DNA from: Paenibacillus sp. HGH0039
GTDB lineage: Bacteria > Bacillota > Bacilli > Paenibacillales > NBRC-103111
Assembly: GCF_000411255.1 (NCBI RefSeq)
Contig: NZ_KE150412.1
Span: forward strand, 1,833,657 to 1,877,613
Length of the DNA stretch: 43,957 bases
Direction: 5' to 3'
The position numbers were made by a program, and so were the translations under genes. Shown here in pieces: positions 1-8,205 of the stretch (positions are counted from its first letter, which is position 1; each line of letters starts with the position of its first letter). The notes under the pieces are model-generated. The model was not told where the DNA came from and did no database searches. It was given only the letters and a program-made list of their open reading frames with translations.

Positions 1-188
1 ACCGATTATCCGGTCTTAGCTACCGTTTCCGGTAGTTATCCCGATCTTACAGGCAGGTTGCCTACGTGTTACTCACCCGTCCGCCGCTAACTCTCAGAGA
101 AGCAAGCTTCTCATCAAGTCCGCTCGACTTGCATGTATTAGGCACGCCGCCAGCGTTCGTCCTGAGCCAGGATCAAACTCTCCGATAA
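1..188 (-). rRNA. 16S ribosomal RNA, 5' end (partial)
   Basis: Read on the minus strand, 1-188 is the 5' end of a bacterial 16S rRNA. It contains the universal AGAGTTTGATCCTGGCTCAG primer site (about 162-181), then the conserved ACGAACGCTGGCGGCGTGCC block, the variable V1 hairpin (GAAGCTTGCTTC) and the GGCGGACGGGTGAGTAACACG block. The rest of the gene lies left of the window. The mature 5' end is placed at about 188 by analogy with Bacillus. The sequence after V1 resembles Paenibacillus 16S; the exact genus cannot be fixed from about 190 bases. Confidence 0.97.
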
Positions 189-382
189 AGTTGTGCCGGC
201 CAAAGGCCAGCGGTTTATCTCAAGCTGATTAAGCTCAAAAATTCGTTGCTGACGAGAATTTCTTCTCATTAATGTCTCAATTGCTTGAGACGCTTCAATC
301 ACTCGTTGTTCAGTTTTCAAAGGACAATTTGTAAGTTTCTATCGTACTTTGTCGCTTTACCTCGTTTGGCGGCGACTTGACT
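189..382 (-). other. rrn operon leader
   Basis: The transcribed leader lies between the rrn promoter and the 16S 5' end. It carries CCTTTGAAAACTGAACAACG (revcomp of 303-322), the sequence commonly found in Bacillales rrn leaders and spacers, which includes the boxA-like antitermination and processing region. A short GC hairpin (GCTGGCCTTTGGCCGGC) lies next to the mature 5' end and may be part of the processing stem. The 235 bases from 413 to 647 show no gene. Confidence 0.7.
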
Positions 383-412
383 ACTATACCACATTTGGAC
401 TTAGTAATGCAA
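383..412 (-). promoter_or_regulatory. sigma-A promoter of the rrn operon
   Basis: On the minus strand a -35 TTGCAT (407-412) and a -10 TATAGT (383-388) are separated by 18 bases, about 190 bases upstream of the mature 16S 5' end. Position, orientation and match to the vegetative consensus make this the likely rrn promoter. A further tandem promoter upstream was not recognised. Confidence 0.75.
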
Positions 413-647
413 GCACTTTTTTTCGAACGCTCCGTTCGTTGTTAGCGGCTTGTCCTTTGTTAGCAACTTGCCTTCCGAAGGGGCGAAAATTAATTTACCA
501 TGAAACCTATTATGAAGTCAACCCTTTTGCGCATTGGAAAAACATTACTGATCCTAACGCCTTATTTATCAAGAGTTTTGAGGCTTCAAAAAAGAAAAAG
601 ACAGCCTTTAAGGGCCGCCTGACTTCCTCAACCCGTTTCGGTTGAAG

Positions 648-1541
648 TTAATTTTTGAACAACGTATACCGCAGCAAGAGCTGTGAACATTCCGCGTCCG
701 CTGGAACAGCCACTTCTTTGACCAATGTTTTTTTGACGAGTTTATTAAGAAGCTGCTGAAGATTGTTGCCCAGAATTTTAATCTCGGGCTGCTCCAGAAG
801 TTCATCTGCACTCCACGGCTCCGGCCTCGAGTCCAGACGCTGGATGAGCGGCTTGCAGCAGCGCTCCATTTTGGACATGACCGAAAATTCGCATGCCAGA
901 AGGACAAGCTGGATTCTTTGTTTCAGCGTTTCCTTGCTCGTGGTCAGCTCTTCATACAATTTATATACGCCGCTGTTTATTGGACGGACCTGATTCCAGA
1001 CCGCTTCCTGAACAGTTTCCCCCTCTTCGATGATGACAATGCGCGCCCAGTGTTTCAAAGCTTCCAGCACGTTCTGGTAAGCGTCGAGCAGATGTTCCTC
1101 GAGTATGTAGGATTTGCTCTTCAAATACTTGTTCAGAAAAAGCGAGAATTCCGACAGCAGCTGCCGGTCGCGCAGCTCTTCCGGTAGAGATTGCGTACGC
1201 TCCCGAGAGTCTTCCAAGTACAATTGACGATCCAATTGGATCTCCCCTTTCAAAAGACCGTTAACGATATTCGATCTAATCGCTGCAGCAGCCCTGTTCA
1301 AGTACGGACGAATTCAACCATCTTCCTTGTATACGATGATTGTCTTCTATATAATGATGTATGGAGTTGTAAGTGTCCGGATGATTGGTAGTAAACCAGC
1401 AGAAGGATCGCACATCCTTCTGTGATGAAAGCAACCTGCTGCGGATAGCGAAACGAATTACCACGCTGTAACGGAGTCCGGGAAATACACGCTAAGATAA
1501 CCTCCTCGCAAGAGTATTCGCAGGGTCTCCGAAGCCATCAT
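648..1541 (-). pseudogene. YgxA-like nucleotidyltransferase-like protein, frameshifted
   Basis: The intact open frame 648-1301 (217 codons from a TTG) matches what I know of the C-terminal two thirds of the YgxA-like nucleotidyltransferase-like family, which sits beside rrn operons in Bacillus. Its hallmarks are EALKHWARIVIIEEG and VWNQVRPINSGVYKLYEEL. The missing N-terminal part is still readable upstream, but in three different frames: MMASETLRILL...SVTAW (from about 1541), then FRYPQQVAFITEGCAILLLV, then TTNHPDTYNSIHHYIEDN...VLEQ, then the 648-1301 frame. Each junction can be restored by a one- or two-base indel. The gene is therefore probably dead, unless the sequence itself contains errors. 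The leftmost start is uncertain; the SD-like GGAGG at about 1566 is too far from ATG 1541 to be convincing. Confidence 0.65.
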
Positions 1542-1646
1542 TCGTTCGTTAGAAAAGTAATTCTACTTTCCTCCGCCGTTTCCTGCTTACATGAGAACGA
1601 ATTGTGTTTTAATTCCGAAAATGCCTGTAGAAAGAGGGGAACACCG

Positions 1647-2060
1647 TTGCTTTTAAAATCAAGTAAAATCAATGAATTCCGCTTATGGGGTCTGCTGCTG
1701 ACCATGGGCGGCATGCTTATTATGATCATCGGCCTGGCCGGAGTCGTGTTCGATTGGGGCGCCGTCGGGCGAATTATTGCCGTCATCTTCTTGATTCTCG
1801 GGATGATCAGCATGCTCGGAAGTATGGCCATTTACTTCTGGGCGGGCATGATGTCAACCTCCGCCGTGGCGCTCGATTGCCCTGAGTGCGGCAAAAGAAC
1901 GAAGATGATCGGTAAAACGGACCGCTGCATGTTCTGCAAAACGATTTTGACGGTCGACCCTTCGATGGCACCCGCGGAAGCCGAAATCGCGGATGAAGGA
2001 AATATCCGCAAACCGGAATCCGGTTCTGCACCGTCCGCAATCGACTCATCTAAAAATTAA
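1647..2060 (+). CDS. ygzB: YgzB family membrane protein with zinc-ribbon-like Cys motifs
   Basis: This 137-residue protein resembles the YgzB/DUF2614 family of Bacillales, which lies next to perR and the YgxA gene in Bacillus. Two membrane segments (about residues 15-40 and 45-70) are followed by a cytosolic tail with CPEC and CMFC motifs, typical of a small zinc ribbon. The TTG start at 1647 is chosen because AGAGGGG lies 7 bases upstream and the family begins near SSKINEFR; a longer frame back to 1602 lacks a ribosome site. The function is unknown. It ends at a strong terminator shared with the convergent GH18 gene. Confidence 0.85.
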   Translation: MLLKSSKINEFRLWGLLLTMGGMLIMIIGLAGVVFDWGAVGRIIAVIFLILGMISMLGSMAIYFWAGMMSTSAVALDCPECGKRTKMIGKTDRCMFCKTILTVDPSMAPAEAEIADEGNIRKPESGSAPSAIDSSKN

Positions 2061-2063
2061 TGT

Positions 2064-2101
2064 AAAAAAGCTGCCATCCATTACGGATGACAGCTTTTTT
2101 T
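2064..2101. terminator. Bidirectional intrinsic terminator
   Basis: The sequence AAAAAGCTGCCATCC, a four-base loop and GGATGACAGCTTTTTTT form a stem with one mismatch, flanked by A and T runs on both sides. It lies between the convergent ygzB and GH18 genes and can serve both. Confidence 0.9.
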
Positions 2102-2138
2102 GTAGAAATTTAATGATTTCGGGCGGTGCGGCCTAACC

Positions 2139-3854
2139 CTACTCCAGGGCATCGGCTATGACCTTCCATATGGCCGGTTCTTCAAAACCGCGCCGCCAGG
2201 AAGCGATCCCCGCCAATTTGTATTTACTCACAATATCCAGACGGGCTTTGACGGACGTTTCGTCCTCCAGCCAGATCCGGTTGAGTTTTCCGTCTTCTTT
2301 GTACTCGACGTAATTTTGCCCGGTGTCTTCACGGAACTCGGGAGTCAGGCCTTTCTCCTGTATGATCTTGCGGGGTTTCTCCATAAATACAGCCTTCGAG
2401 CTGACTTTCGTACCGTCATCCTTCTGTTCTTCGGTCCATATGCGCGTATAAAAAGGAATGCCCAACACAAGTTTGGAAGGCGGTATTTTGTCTTCATCCA
2501 GAATCTGCTTGAGAGAACGCTCCACCCACGGGAGAGACGCGACTGAGCCCGACTTCGGACTTGATGCCCAGTGCTCGTCATAGGCCATGAGCATCATGTA
2601 GTCCACGGCAGCGGCCAGAGCGGGCCGGTCATATACGCGGCTCCAGGCATCGCTGCCCGATTTTGCCGTCACATCGATTGACAGAATCAATCCCCGCTCA
2701 TGGAGCAGCGGAGCCATTTCTCTCACGAACTGGACCAGATTAGGCCCGTCCGATTTGTTCATGTTCTCAAAATCAATGTTGATGCCCTGCAAATTATACT
2801 GCTTAGCAAAGGACAGAAGCTGGTTGATCATGTTCAGCCGGGTTTCGTAGCTTTCCAGCGCCTTGCCCGTCATTTTCGGTTCAAAAGAGTTGTCGAAAAG
2901 GGCCCAGATCTGGTAATTGCGGCCTTGCGCCCATTTGATGTAATCGGGGTCGGCCTGATTCTTGATGGTTCCCTTCTCGTCAGCTAGATGAAACCAGGTA
3001 GGACTCACGACATTGAGGCCGGGCATCTCAGGAATGGAGGCCGTTTTGGGCGTTGCCGTAACGACATGTTCCCATGTCATATTGAGCTTGCCTTGGGGTT
3101 TCCATCGCGGCTTCGCGGCGGGAGGCTGAAATTCGGGAATCGCCTCTCCTTTTTCTTCCGTCACAAGAGAGGCCTTAACGAAACCGGCAAGTCCGCCGGT
3201 CTGCTGAACTTTGTACCAGCCGTTCTGTTCGCCCCAAATCATGACACGCTCGCCATCCCCCAAGCTGCCCGTGATCGGATTACGAATCGAGCTGCCGCTG
3301 CGCAGCTCGCCTCCTTCTTTTCCGCGAAAAGTCCCCCAGCGTATCTTCTCCCCGGGATTAAAAAGCGATACGGCGCCGGTTACCTCATCCTCCCTGAGTT
3401 GTATACCGTACAGCTCCTTAAGGACGGAAACGGGTACATAGAACTCTTTTTCCTGCTTTGTCATCGGCGATACAAGGGGGATTTCTTTGAGATTCCGGGA
3501 CGCCGTGGCTTTGTCGGCCTGAAGCCGCACTACGGCCTGTTCCGTCGTCAAAATAACGGAATTGCCGGAAGCCTCGCTGCGGACAGCCGGATCGATCCAC
3601 TCGGCTATGAGTCCCAAGGGGAGTTTCATGGCCTCTTTGGACCCCAAGGCGGAGCTTTCGTAAGCTTCTCCCTGATAGAAGACCGGCTTGTCCAGTTTAG
3701 CGTAAGAAGGCGTTATACGATTGTTATTGGGCAGCCGGTTCATGACCAGGTAAGCGATGGCCGCCAGTACGATAAGCAAGAGTATAAAAGAACGGAACCG
3801 GCTCTTTTTGCGCTTCGAGCCACGCATGTAGGGCTGCTTCAAAAGCTTCTGCAC
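2139..3854 (-). CDS. Membrane-anchored GH18 family protein (SleL/YaaH-like) with SH3 domain
   Basis: The 571-residue protein starts with a basic stretch and one membrane segment (about 22-40), then a region resembling a copper-amine-oxidase stalk domain (about 80-170), a bacterial SH3 domain (about 175-235, ending GWYKVQ...GFVKASLV) and a C-terminal glycoside hydrolase 18 barrel (about 265-571). The catalytic strand is GINIDFENM, with Asp361 and Glu363 as the DxE pair. Relatives include cortex-lytic N-acetylglucosaminidases such as SleL/YaaH and YdhD, so action on peptidoglycan or spore cortex is likely. The GTG start at 3854 sits very close to AAAGGA; internal starts a few codons later are possible. 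The gene appears monocistronic. Confidence 0.88.
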   Translation of the reverse strand: MQKLLKQPYMRGSKRKKSRFRSFILLLIVLAAIAYLVMNRLPNNNRITPSYAKLDKPVFYQGEAYESSALGSKEAMKLPLGLIAEWIDPAVRSEASGNSVILTTEQAVVRLQADKATASRNLKEIPLVSPMTKQEKEFYVPVSVLKELYGIQLREDEVTGAVSLFNPGEKIRWGTFRGKEGGELRSGSSIRNPITGSLGDGERVMIWGEQNGWYKVQQTGGLAGFVKASLVTEEKGEAIPEFQPPAAKPRWKPQGKLNMTWEHVVTATPKTASIPEMPGLNVVSPTWFHLADEKGTIKNQADPDYIKWAQGRNYQIWALFDNSFEPKMTGKALESYETRLNMINQLLSFAKQYNLQGINIDFENMNKSDGPNLVQFVREMAPLLHERGLILSIDVTAKSGSDAWSRVYDRPALAAAVDYMMLMAYDEHWASSPKSGSVASLPWVERSLKQILDEDKIPPSKLVLGIPFYTRIWTEEQKDDGTKVSSKAVFMEKPRKIIQEKGLTPEFREDTGQNYVEYKEDGKLNRIWLEDETSVKARLDIVSKYKLAGIASWRRGFEEPAIWKVIADALE

Positions 3855-3953
3855 ATCCTTTCAGAAAAAAGAAAAACGTATCGGCACGCCCGATAACGAA
3901 GAGCGGCTAATACGTTCGCGTAATAACGTGTTTGGAAGTTTGAGAACGACGAA

Positions 3954-4388
3954 TCAATGCGTCGCCTTTCCTGCACAGTCCGGACAAAGCCCGACGACTT
4001 CAAGCCGGTGTCCGCCTACCCTAAAGCCGGTTTGCTGAGCGGCAACGTGCTCAACATCAACGATGGGCGAGTAATCAAAATCGGATATCTTGCCGCAGCT
4101 TTGGCAGCGGGCATGATAATGATCGGACAGATCGGCATCGAAACGGCTGGAATCGTCCCCGTAAGTCAATTCCCGTACTAACCCCGCGTCTATGAACACT
4201 TTCAGGTTGTTGTAAACCGTGGCCACGCTCATATTCGGAAATTTGGATTCCAACGCCTTGTAAATCTCATCAGCCGTAGGGTGGTTGAAGGAGTCGAACA
4301 AGTACGTCAAAATCGCGTACCGCTGCGGAGTCATGCGAACACCTGTCGTTTTAAGTTTGGCAAGCGCTTCTTCCAAATGTTCGGACAT
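3954..4388 (-). CDS. perR: Peroxide stress repressor PerR (Fur family)
   Basis: This 144-residue Fur-family metalloregulator has an N-terminal winged helix (about 1-80) and a C-terminal dimerisation domain. The sensing-site residues known from B. subtilis PerR are conserved with an offset of one: His36, Asp84, His90, His92 and Asp103. Asp rather than Glu at 103 fits PerR better than Fur or Zur. The structural zinc site is CQSC (95-98) and CPDC (135-138). The ATG at 4388 follows AGGTGGTGA; a GTG four codons upstream is less likely. PerR with iron represses peroxide defence genes and is inactivated by histidine oxidation. The window also holds a wrecked manganese catalase gene (38095-38318), a possible former target. 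Confidence 0.92.
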   Translation of the reverse strand: MSEHLEEALAKLKTTGVRMTPQRYAILTYLFDSFNHPTADEIYKALESKFPNMSVATVYNNLKVFIDAGLVRELTYGDDSSRFDADLSDHYHARCQSCGKISDFDYSPIVDVEHVAAQQTGFRVGGHRLEVVGLCPDCAGKATH

Positions 4389-4456
4389 GATTCTCACCAC
4401 CTGTTAGTAAGGGGCAGTACTGTGTACTCGATGGACACAGATACAACCTTTATTCT

Positions 4457-4486
4457 ATTGTACGTGTGAGAAATTGCACTTGTCAA
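4457..4486 (-). promoter_or_regulatory. sigma-A promoter of perR
   Basis: The minus strand has TTGACA (4481-4486) and TACAAT (4457-4462) separated by 18 bases, about 70 bases upstream of the perR start. No convincing Per box was recognised by eye. Confidence 0.75.
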
Positions 4487-4509
4487 CGCCTGATGAAGGC
4501 GTGATGCGT

Positions 4510-5739
4510 TTAATTTACGGTTTCCAGGGAAATCTCGCCATCCGTCCGGATCGCAAGGTTATGTTCACCGCTTCCCACGGTACCGCTCAGTTTCTCCTCC
4601 TCCAGCCGGACCGGGAGCCCCGTATGAAGCACCCTCGCGGAACCTTGAACCTTAAAGCCCGCTTCCCCGGGGAGGCGGATCGTAATCCGGCCGTTATTGG
4701 TGCTGGCCTGCCAATCTCCGGCCATTTCGGCGGATTCGAGCCGTACCGATCCGTTCTCGGTCTCCGCTTGAATCCGTCCGGAGACATCTTTGATTTTAAC
4801 GCTCCCGTTATCGGTGCGCGCCACCGCGTCTCCCTTCACCGAGGAAAGGGTGACTTTGCCATTGGAGGCGGCCGCATGAACCCCCGCTCCGGTTTCCCGG
4901 ATAACGACCTCGCCGTTGACGGTTTGCGCCTTGACGGCTCCCGAGATGGAGCTGACGCTGATTTTGCCGTTTGCCGTAACCGCTTCTACATGACACTGGA
5001 TATCGGTTAATTCCACCGAACCGTTGCTCGTATGAGCGGAAAACAGGTTTAGGGTCCGGAGGCCCGCCGCGTGAACGGCGCCATTCTCCGTTTCGGCCAG
5101 ATAATCCAGAGACGCTGTACGCGGCAGCGTAACGGTAATGTCTATTCTCGCTTTATTTTTGACAAACCAGGCCTTCGTATATTCTTCCCCGACCGCTTTA
5201 AGCGTTAATTCAGTCCCTTGAATGCTCTGCTCGACATGTGAAGCATCCGCGATTTTGCGGGCTTCTTGCTCATCGTCGTCATTCACCCAGACCGTTGCCT
5301 GTATCCGGACGGCATCCCCGTCTCCAGCAGCCAGCTCAATGTGGCCGTTCGTGTTGATTGCGTGAACTTGGGTTACCGCGGGAGTCAGGATGAATTCCGC
5401 CGGTTCCTTGTCAAAGCTCCGGCTCTGCAATGCACCGACCTTGAGGTTAAGCCCGGACAGCAGCCCCTGGCTGAATCCCTGGGAACCGGCGACAACGGCG
5501 CAGATAACCACCGAGAAGAAAATGGCCACCGGATCCAGTTTGACAGCCGTTTCCCGGGAATTGGACAGGAATTGCAGCAAAATCAGTTCCAGCCCTGCGG
5601 CCACAAACAAAAGGGGCCACCAGCTTATCAGTTGCCCCAACATATGGGTGCCTGCGGCCCGGTCCAGAAGCATGGATACGCCAACTGTGACAAACAGCAC
5701 CGCCGCCGTAAATCTGCCCGCTTTAATCAATCCGATCAC
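4510..5739 (-). CDS. DUF4097 beta-repeat envelope protein with N-terminal membrane helices
   Basis: The 409-residue protein has three hydrophobic segments (about 8-30, 35-60 and 70-90), resembling the LiaF-type N-terminal membrane region, followed by a long beta-helix-like domain of the DUF4097 family. That domain repeats a unit in which TENG, TSNG, TANG, TVNG, ASNG, TDNG and TNNG recur about every 20 residues. Such proteins are tied to cell-envelope stress systems. The GTG start lies 5 bases after the stop of the upstream gene (5745), implying translational coupling. It is the last gene of the ECF sigma operon, so it is probably induced with it. The exact function is unknown. Confidence 0.82.
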   Translation of the reverse strand: MIGLIKAGRFTAAVLFVTVGVSMLLDRAAGTHMLGQLISWWPLLFVAAGLELILLQFLSNSRETAVKLDPVAIFFSVVICAVVAGSQGFSQGLLSGLNLKVGALQSRSFDKEPAEFILTPAVTQVHAINTNGHIELAAGDGDAVRIQATVWVNDDDEQEARKIADASHVEQSIQGTELTLKAVGEEYTKAWFVKNKARIDITVTLPRTASLDYLAETENGAVHAAGLRTLNLFSAHTSNGSVELTDIQCHVEAVTANGKISVSSISGAVKAQTVNGEVVIRETGAGVHAAASNGKVTLSSVKGDAVARTDNGSVKIKDVSGRIQAETENGSVRLESAEMAGDWQASTNNGRITIRLPGEAGFKVQGSARVLHTGLPVRLEEEKLSGTVGSGEHNLAIRTDGEISLETVN

Positions 5740-5744
5740 CCGAT

Positions 5745-6374
5745 CTATTGTTTTCTTTTCGTTTCCCAGACAAAAAGAGCAATTCCGCCGACAATCAGAA
5801 CGATGGCTCCGAAATAAGAACCGAACAGCTTAAAGAAAGATTCCAGCCAAACCGGTTTGCTGCTGGCCAGAAAAAGGAATCCGCCTGCCGCAATCAGCAA
5901 GATACCCAAGTTTCCGCCTTTAGCCAGCTTTTGCAGAGGATCGGTCAATTCCTCGGATTCTCCGTAAAAACGGCGCCGGTTTACGATATCCGTAAGCTGC
6001 AAGGCTTCAAATATGTTGTAGAAGTAAATGACCGGCAGAATGAGCGAAAACAGCGTGATCATGGCCACGTTCGTTCCTTCATCCCGGGTTGCGAAAAGCA
6101 CAATCGCGAAAATATCCATGATGACGAGCATCATGATAAACAATCCGCGCTGCATCATCCCCACATAAAATTGGCCGGTTCCCGGCATCATCAGGGAAAG
6201 GAGCATAGCCAGCCATTTCTTCTTGGGCGGCTGTTGAAAATACGGGGGATATGGCGGCACGCCGTAAGGGGGGCCGGGCGGATAATTCCGCTGCTGCTCC
6301 TCATAAAAGTGCGGATCTTTCAAGTCATCCATCTCGGGCGAGCCTCCTGGGGTGTAAGAAAATTGTTGAGACAT
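5745..6374 (-). CDS. Proline-rich TM2-like multi-pass membrane protein
   Basis: The protein (209 residues) begins with a Pro/Tyr-rich cytosolic tail (about 1-50, with PPGPPYGVPPYPPYF), followed by about five hydrophobic helices. The first helix pair carries LMMPGTGQFYVGMMQRG, close to the PGxGQFY signature of TM2-domain proteins. The ATG at 6374 has an excellent AAGGAGGT eight bases upstream, preferred over an ATG 11 codons earlier. It lies between the small 6409-6753 gene and the DUF4097 gene in one operon. A role in the membrane arm of the sigma-factor response is an inference from context. Confidence 0.78.
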   Translation of the reverse strand: MSQQFSYTPGGSPEMDDLKDPHFYEEQQRNYPPGPPYGVPPYPPYFQQPPKKKWLAMLLSLMMPGTGQFYVGMMQRGLFIMMLVIMDIFAIVLFATRDEGTNVAMITLFSLILPVIYFYNIFEALQLTDIVNRRRFYGESEELTDPLQKLAKGGNLGILLIAAGGFLFLASSKPVWLESFFKLFGSYFGAIVLIVGGIALFVWETKRKQ

Positions 6375-6408
6375 TCCGTACCTCCTTGCTGCATGATCGT
6401 CATGCACG

Positions 6409-6753
6409 TTATCCTATTCTGTTGGACAAATGTTGGACGAATTCGGACCATTCGGCCACATGCGAATTCAATAGTTTCAAAAGACCGGAGTTGATAAATA
6501 TATAAGTAGCCGCTGTGGCGACAAAAAGATTGACGAGTTCCGAATGCCTTCGTTTCTTCGGCGCTAAGGGTCGAAATCCAGGCACGGTATTCCCCGCGGC
6601 AACATCCTTCATCACCCGGTCGGTGAAATTGGCGGAAGGTTGGAGCAGCTTCATGCCGTTTAGTTCGGCTTGGAGTGCGGGCGGAAGTTCCGGGCTATTG
6701 TGAAGCGCGTGAAGCCGGGGCTGACTGGGACGTTTGGGCGTTCGTTCGGGCAT
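6409..6753 (-). CDS. Small single-pass membrane protein, candidate anti-sigma factor
   Basis: The 114-residue protein has a basic, Pro-rich N-terminus, a segment resembling the cytosolic part of anti-sigma factors (FTDRVMKDV, about 42-50) and one membrane helix (about 73-93) with a short outer tail. Its ATG (GGAGGTG seven bases upstream) lies inside the 3' end of the ECF sigma gene, a 59-base overlap typical of sigma/anti-sigma pairs. The HxxxCxxC zinc motif of ZAS-type anti-sigma factors is absent. The assignment rests on position and topology. Confidence 0.65.
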   Translation of the reverse strand: MPERTPKRPSQPRLHALHNSPELPPALQAELNGMKLLQPSANFTDRVMKDVAAGNTVPGFRPLAPKKRRHSELVNLFVATAATYIFINSGLLKLLNSHVAEWSEFVQHLSNRIG

Positions 6754-7306
6754 CTGGATACACCTCCAACCATTTTTCTTTAAGCATGGCTTTGCCGCGG
6801 TATAAGCGCGTCTCGATCGTCTTCAGGGGAAGATCGGTCACATCCGATATTTCCTGGTACGACAACTGTTTGAAGTGATAGAGATACATCACCAGTTTGT
6901 ATTTCTCCGGCATTTCGGCGATCAACCGGTGGACGGAGTCGCTCTCTTCATGACGGATCGCCTGCTGTTCGGGCTCGGTCCTGCGGTCGGCCAACCAGGT
7001 CTTGAGCTTGTCGAGCAAGGGAACTACAGGACGCCTGCGCTGGGCACGGCGGTAATCCGTAACGAGGTTAACGGTCATCCGGTACAACCAAGTCGTGAAT
7101 TTGCTCTCCCCTCTGAAATGGGATAAAGAGCGGTACAACTTCAGAAACACTTCCTGGGACAAGTCTTCGGCGGTTTCGCGATGGTTCACCATGCGGTAAA
7201 TCAGCGTATACACGTAGCTTTTGTGCCGATCAACCAATACGCGGTAAGCTTCCGCCTCCCCCCGGTTGATCTGCTCCACCAACTGTTCGTCTGTCAGGTG
7301 CTCCAT
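6695..7306 (-). CDS. ECF-subfamily RNA polymerase sigma factor
   Basis: This 203-residue sigma-70 factor has region 2 (about 8-78, with AEDLSQEVFLKLYRSL and WLYRMTVNLVTDYRR) and region 4 (about 125-178, with LSYQEISDV and KTIETRLYRGKAMLKEKW), joined by a variable linker. Region 3 is missing, as in the extracytoplasmic-function class; the SigW-like group is the nearest I can name. It heads an operon with a small membrane protein, a TM2-like protein and a DUF4097 protein, implying response to envelope damage. The last about 20 residues, rich in Ser/Ala/Gln, overlap the next gene. Confidence 0.9.
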   Translation of the reverse strand: MEHLTDEQLVEQINRGEAEAYRVLVDRHKSYVYTLIYRMVNHRETAEDLSQEVFLKLYRSLSHFRGESKFTTWLYRMTVNLVTDYRRAQRRRPVVPLLDKLKTWLADRRTEPEQQAIRHEESDSVHRLIAEMPEKYKLVMYLYHFKQLSYQEISDVTDLPLKTIETRLYRGKAMLKEKWLEVYPDARTNAQTSQSAPASRASQ

Positions 7307-7338
7307 TGCTTCACCGCCCTTTCTCTTGTGCCCTCTTT

Positions 7339-7367
7339 ACTATAACGCGCTTAACATCTGATTTACA
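7339..7367 (-). promoter_or_regulatory. Putative promoter of the ECF sigma operon
   Basis: The minus strand shows TGTAAA (7362-7367), 17 bases, then TATAGT (7339-7344), a fair vegetative promoter. The same stretch also reads TGTAAAT followed by GCGTTA, which could be an autoregulatory ECF-type promoter. Sequence alone does not decide between them. Confidence 0.45.
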
Positions 7368-7410
7368 TATCTTTTGACGATACTAAAAAGATTCCCCCTT
7401 CAAACCGGAT

Positions 7411-7446
7411 AAAAAAAAGAAAAAGCAGGGCCAATTCGCCCCGCTT
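7411..7446 (-). terminator. Intrinsic terminator of the mgtC-like gene
   Basis: On the minus strand a GCGGGGC/GCCCTGC stem is followed by TTTTTC and a longer T run, 10 bases downstream of the 7458 stop. Confidence 0.8.
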
Positions 7447-7457
7447 GACGCTTCTAA

Positions 7458-8150
7458 TTATTCCATGGTTACCCCCACCACGCCGTCCAGATGACGGATA
7501 TCATCCAGCAAGAGAGGAACCAGGTGGTAATCCGGTATGATGACATTCAGATAGATCATAACCGTCTGCCGCTCATCTCTTTCTTCTTCATTCACACCGA
7601 ATTTGCGTATCTCCACTTTATTCTTTTCGAGAATGTCGGAGATTTTGCCGAGATTGCCGGGCCGGTCCATTGCATGAACCCGGATCAGATGGCGTTTCTT
7701 GGCGCCGAAATATTTGTGCTCGATTTTATTTAAAATCCATAGAGAAAGAATAACCATGATCGTGGATAAGATGGCCGCGTAATAAAAACCGGCTCCCGCA
7801 GCGAGACCGATTGCCGCAACGACCCAAAGCGAAGCTGCCGTCGTAAGTCCGGAAACGGAAAAGCCGTTGCGTATGATCGTTCCGGCGCCAAGGAAACCGA
7901 TGCCGCTGACAACTTGCGCCGCAAGCCGGGAGGGGTCCATACGAACGGTCAGCTCTTTGGAAAACGCGCTGAATCCATAGATGGAGAGCAGCATGATCAA
8001 AGCGGAACCGACACAGACCAGGATATGCGTCCGGAATCCGGCCGCCTGGTTGCTCAGCTCCCGTTCGAAGCCGATCAATCCTCCAAGCACCAAAGCCAAA
8101 ATCAGTCTAATCGTTAAATCGAACTGCCCGATTACCCAAGGATCATTCAA
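7458..8150 (-). CDS. MgtC/SapB family membrane protein with C-terminal ACT-like domain
   Basis: About 230 residues. The N-terminal MgtC domain has four to five membrane helices with the family hallmarks GGLIGFERE and GIGFLGAGTIIR (central Arg/Glu and Gly-rich helix). The C-terminal part (about 155-230, RVHAMDRPGNLGKISDIL...) looks like an ACT regulatory domain. MgtC proteins influence magnesium homeostasis and ATP synthase in enterobacteria; the Bacillales members are poorly studied. The TTG at 8150 gives the usual family length, with GAGGAG 13 bases upstream. The open frame extends to 8228, overlapping the GNAT gene, so the start is uncertain. Likely cotranscribed with the GNAT gene upstream. 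Confidence 0.83.
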   Translation of the reverse strand: MNDPWVIGQFDLTIRLILALVLGGLIGFERELSNQAAGFRTHILVCVGSALIMLLSIYGFSAFSKELTVRMDPSRLAAQVVSGIGFLGAGTIIRNGFSVSGLTTAASLWVVAAIGLAAGAGFYYAAILSTIMVILSLWILNKIEHKYFGAKKRHLIRVHAMDRPGNLGKISDILEKNKVEIRKFGVNEEERDERQTVMIYLNVIIPDYHLVPLLLDDIRHLDGVVGVTME

Positions 8151-8205
8151 CTTCGTTCCCACGCTCCTCTTCTTTTCGTGCTGATGTGTCCCAGCTTCCC
8201 CCTGA

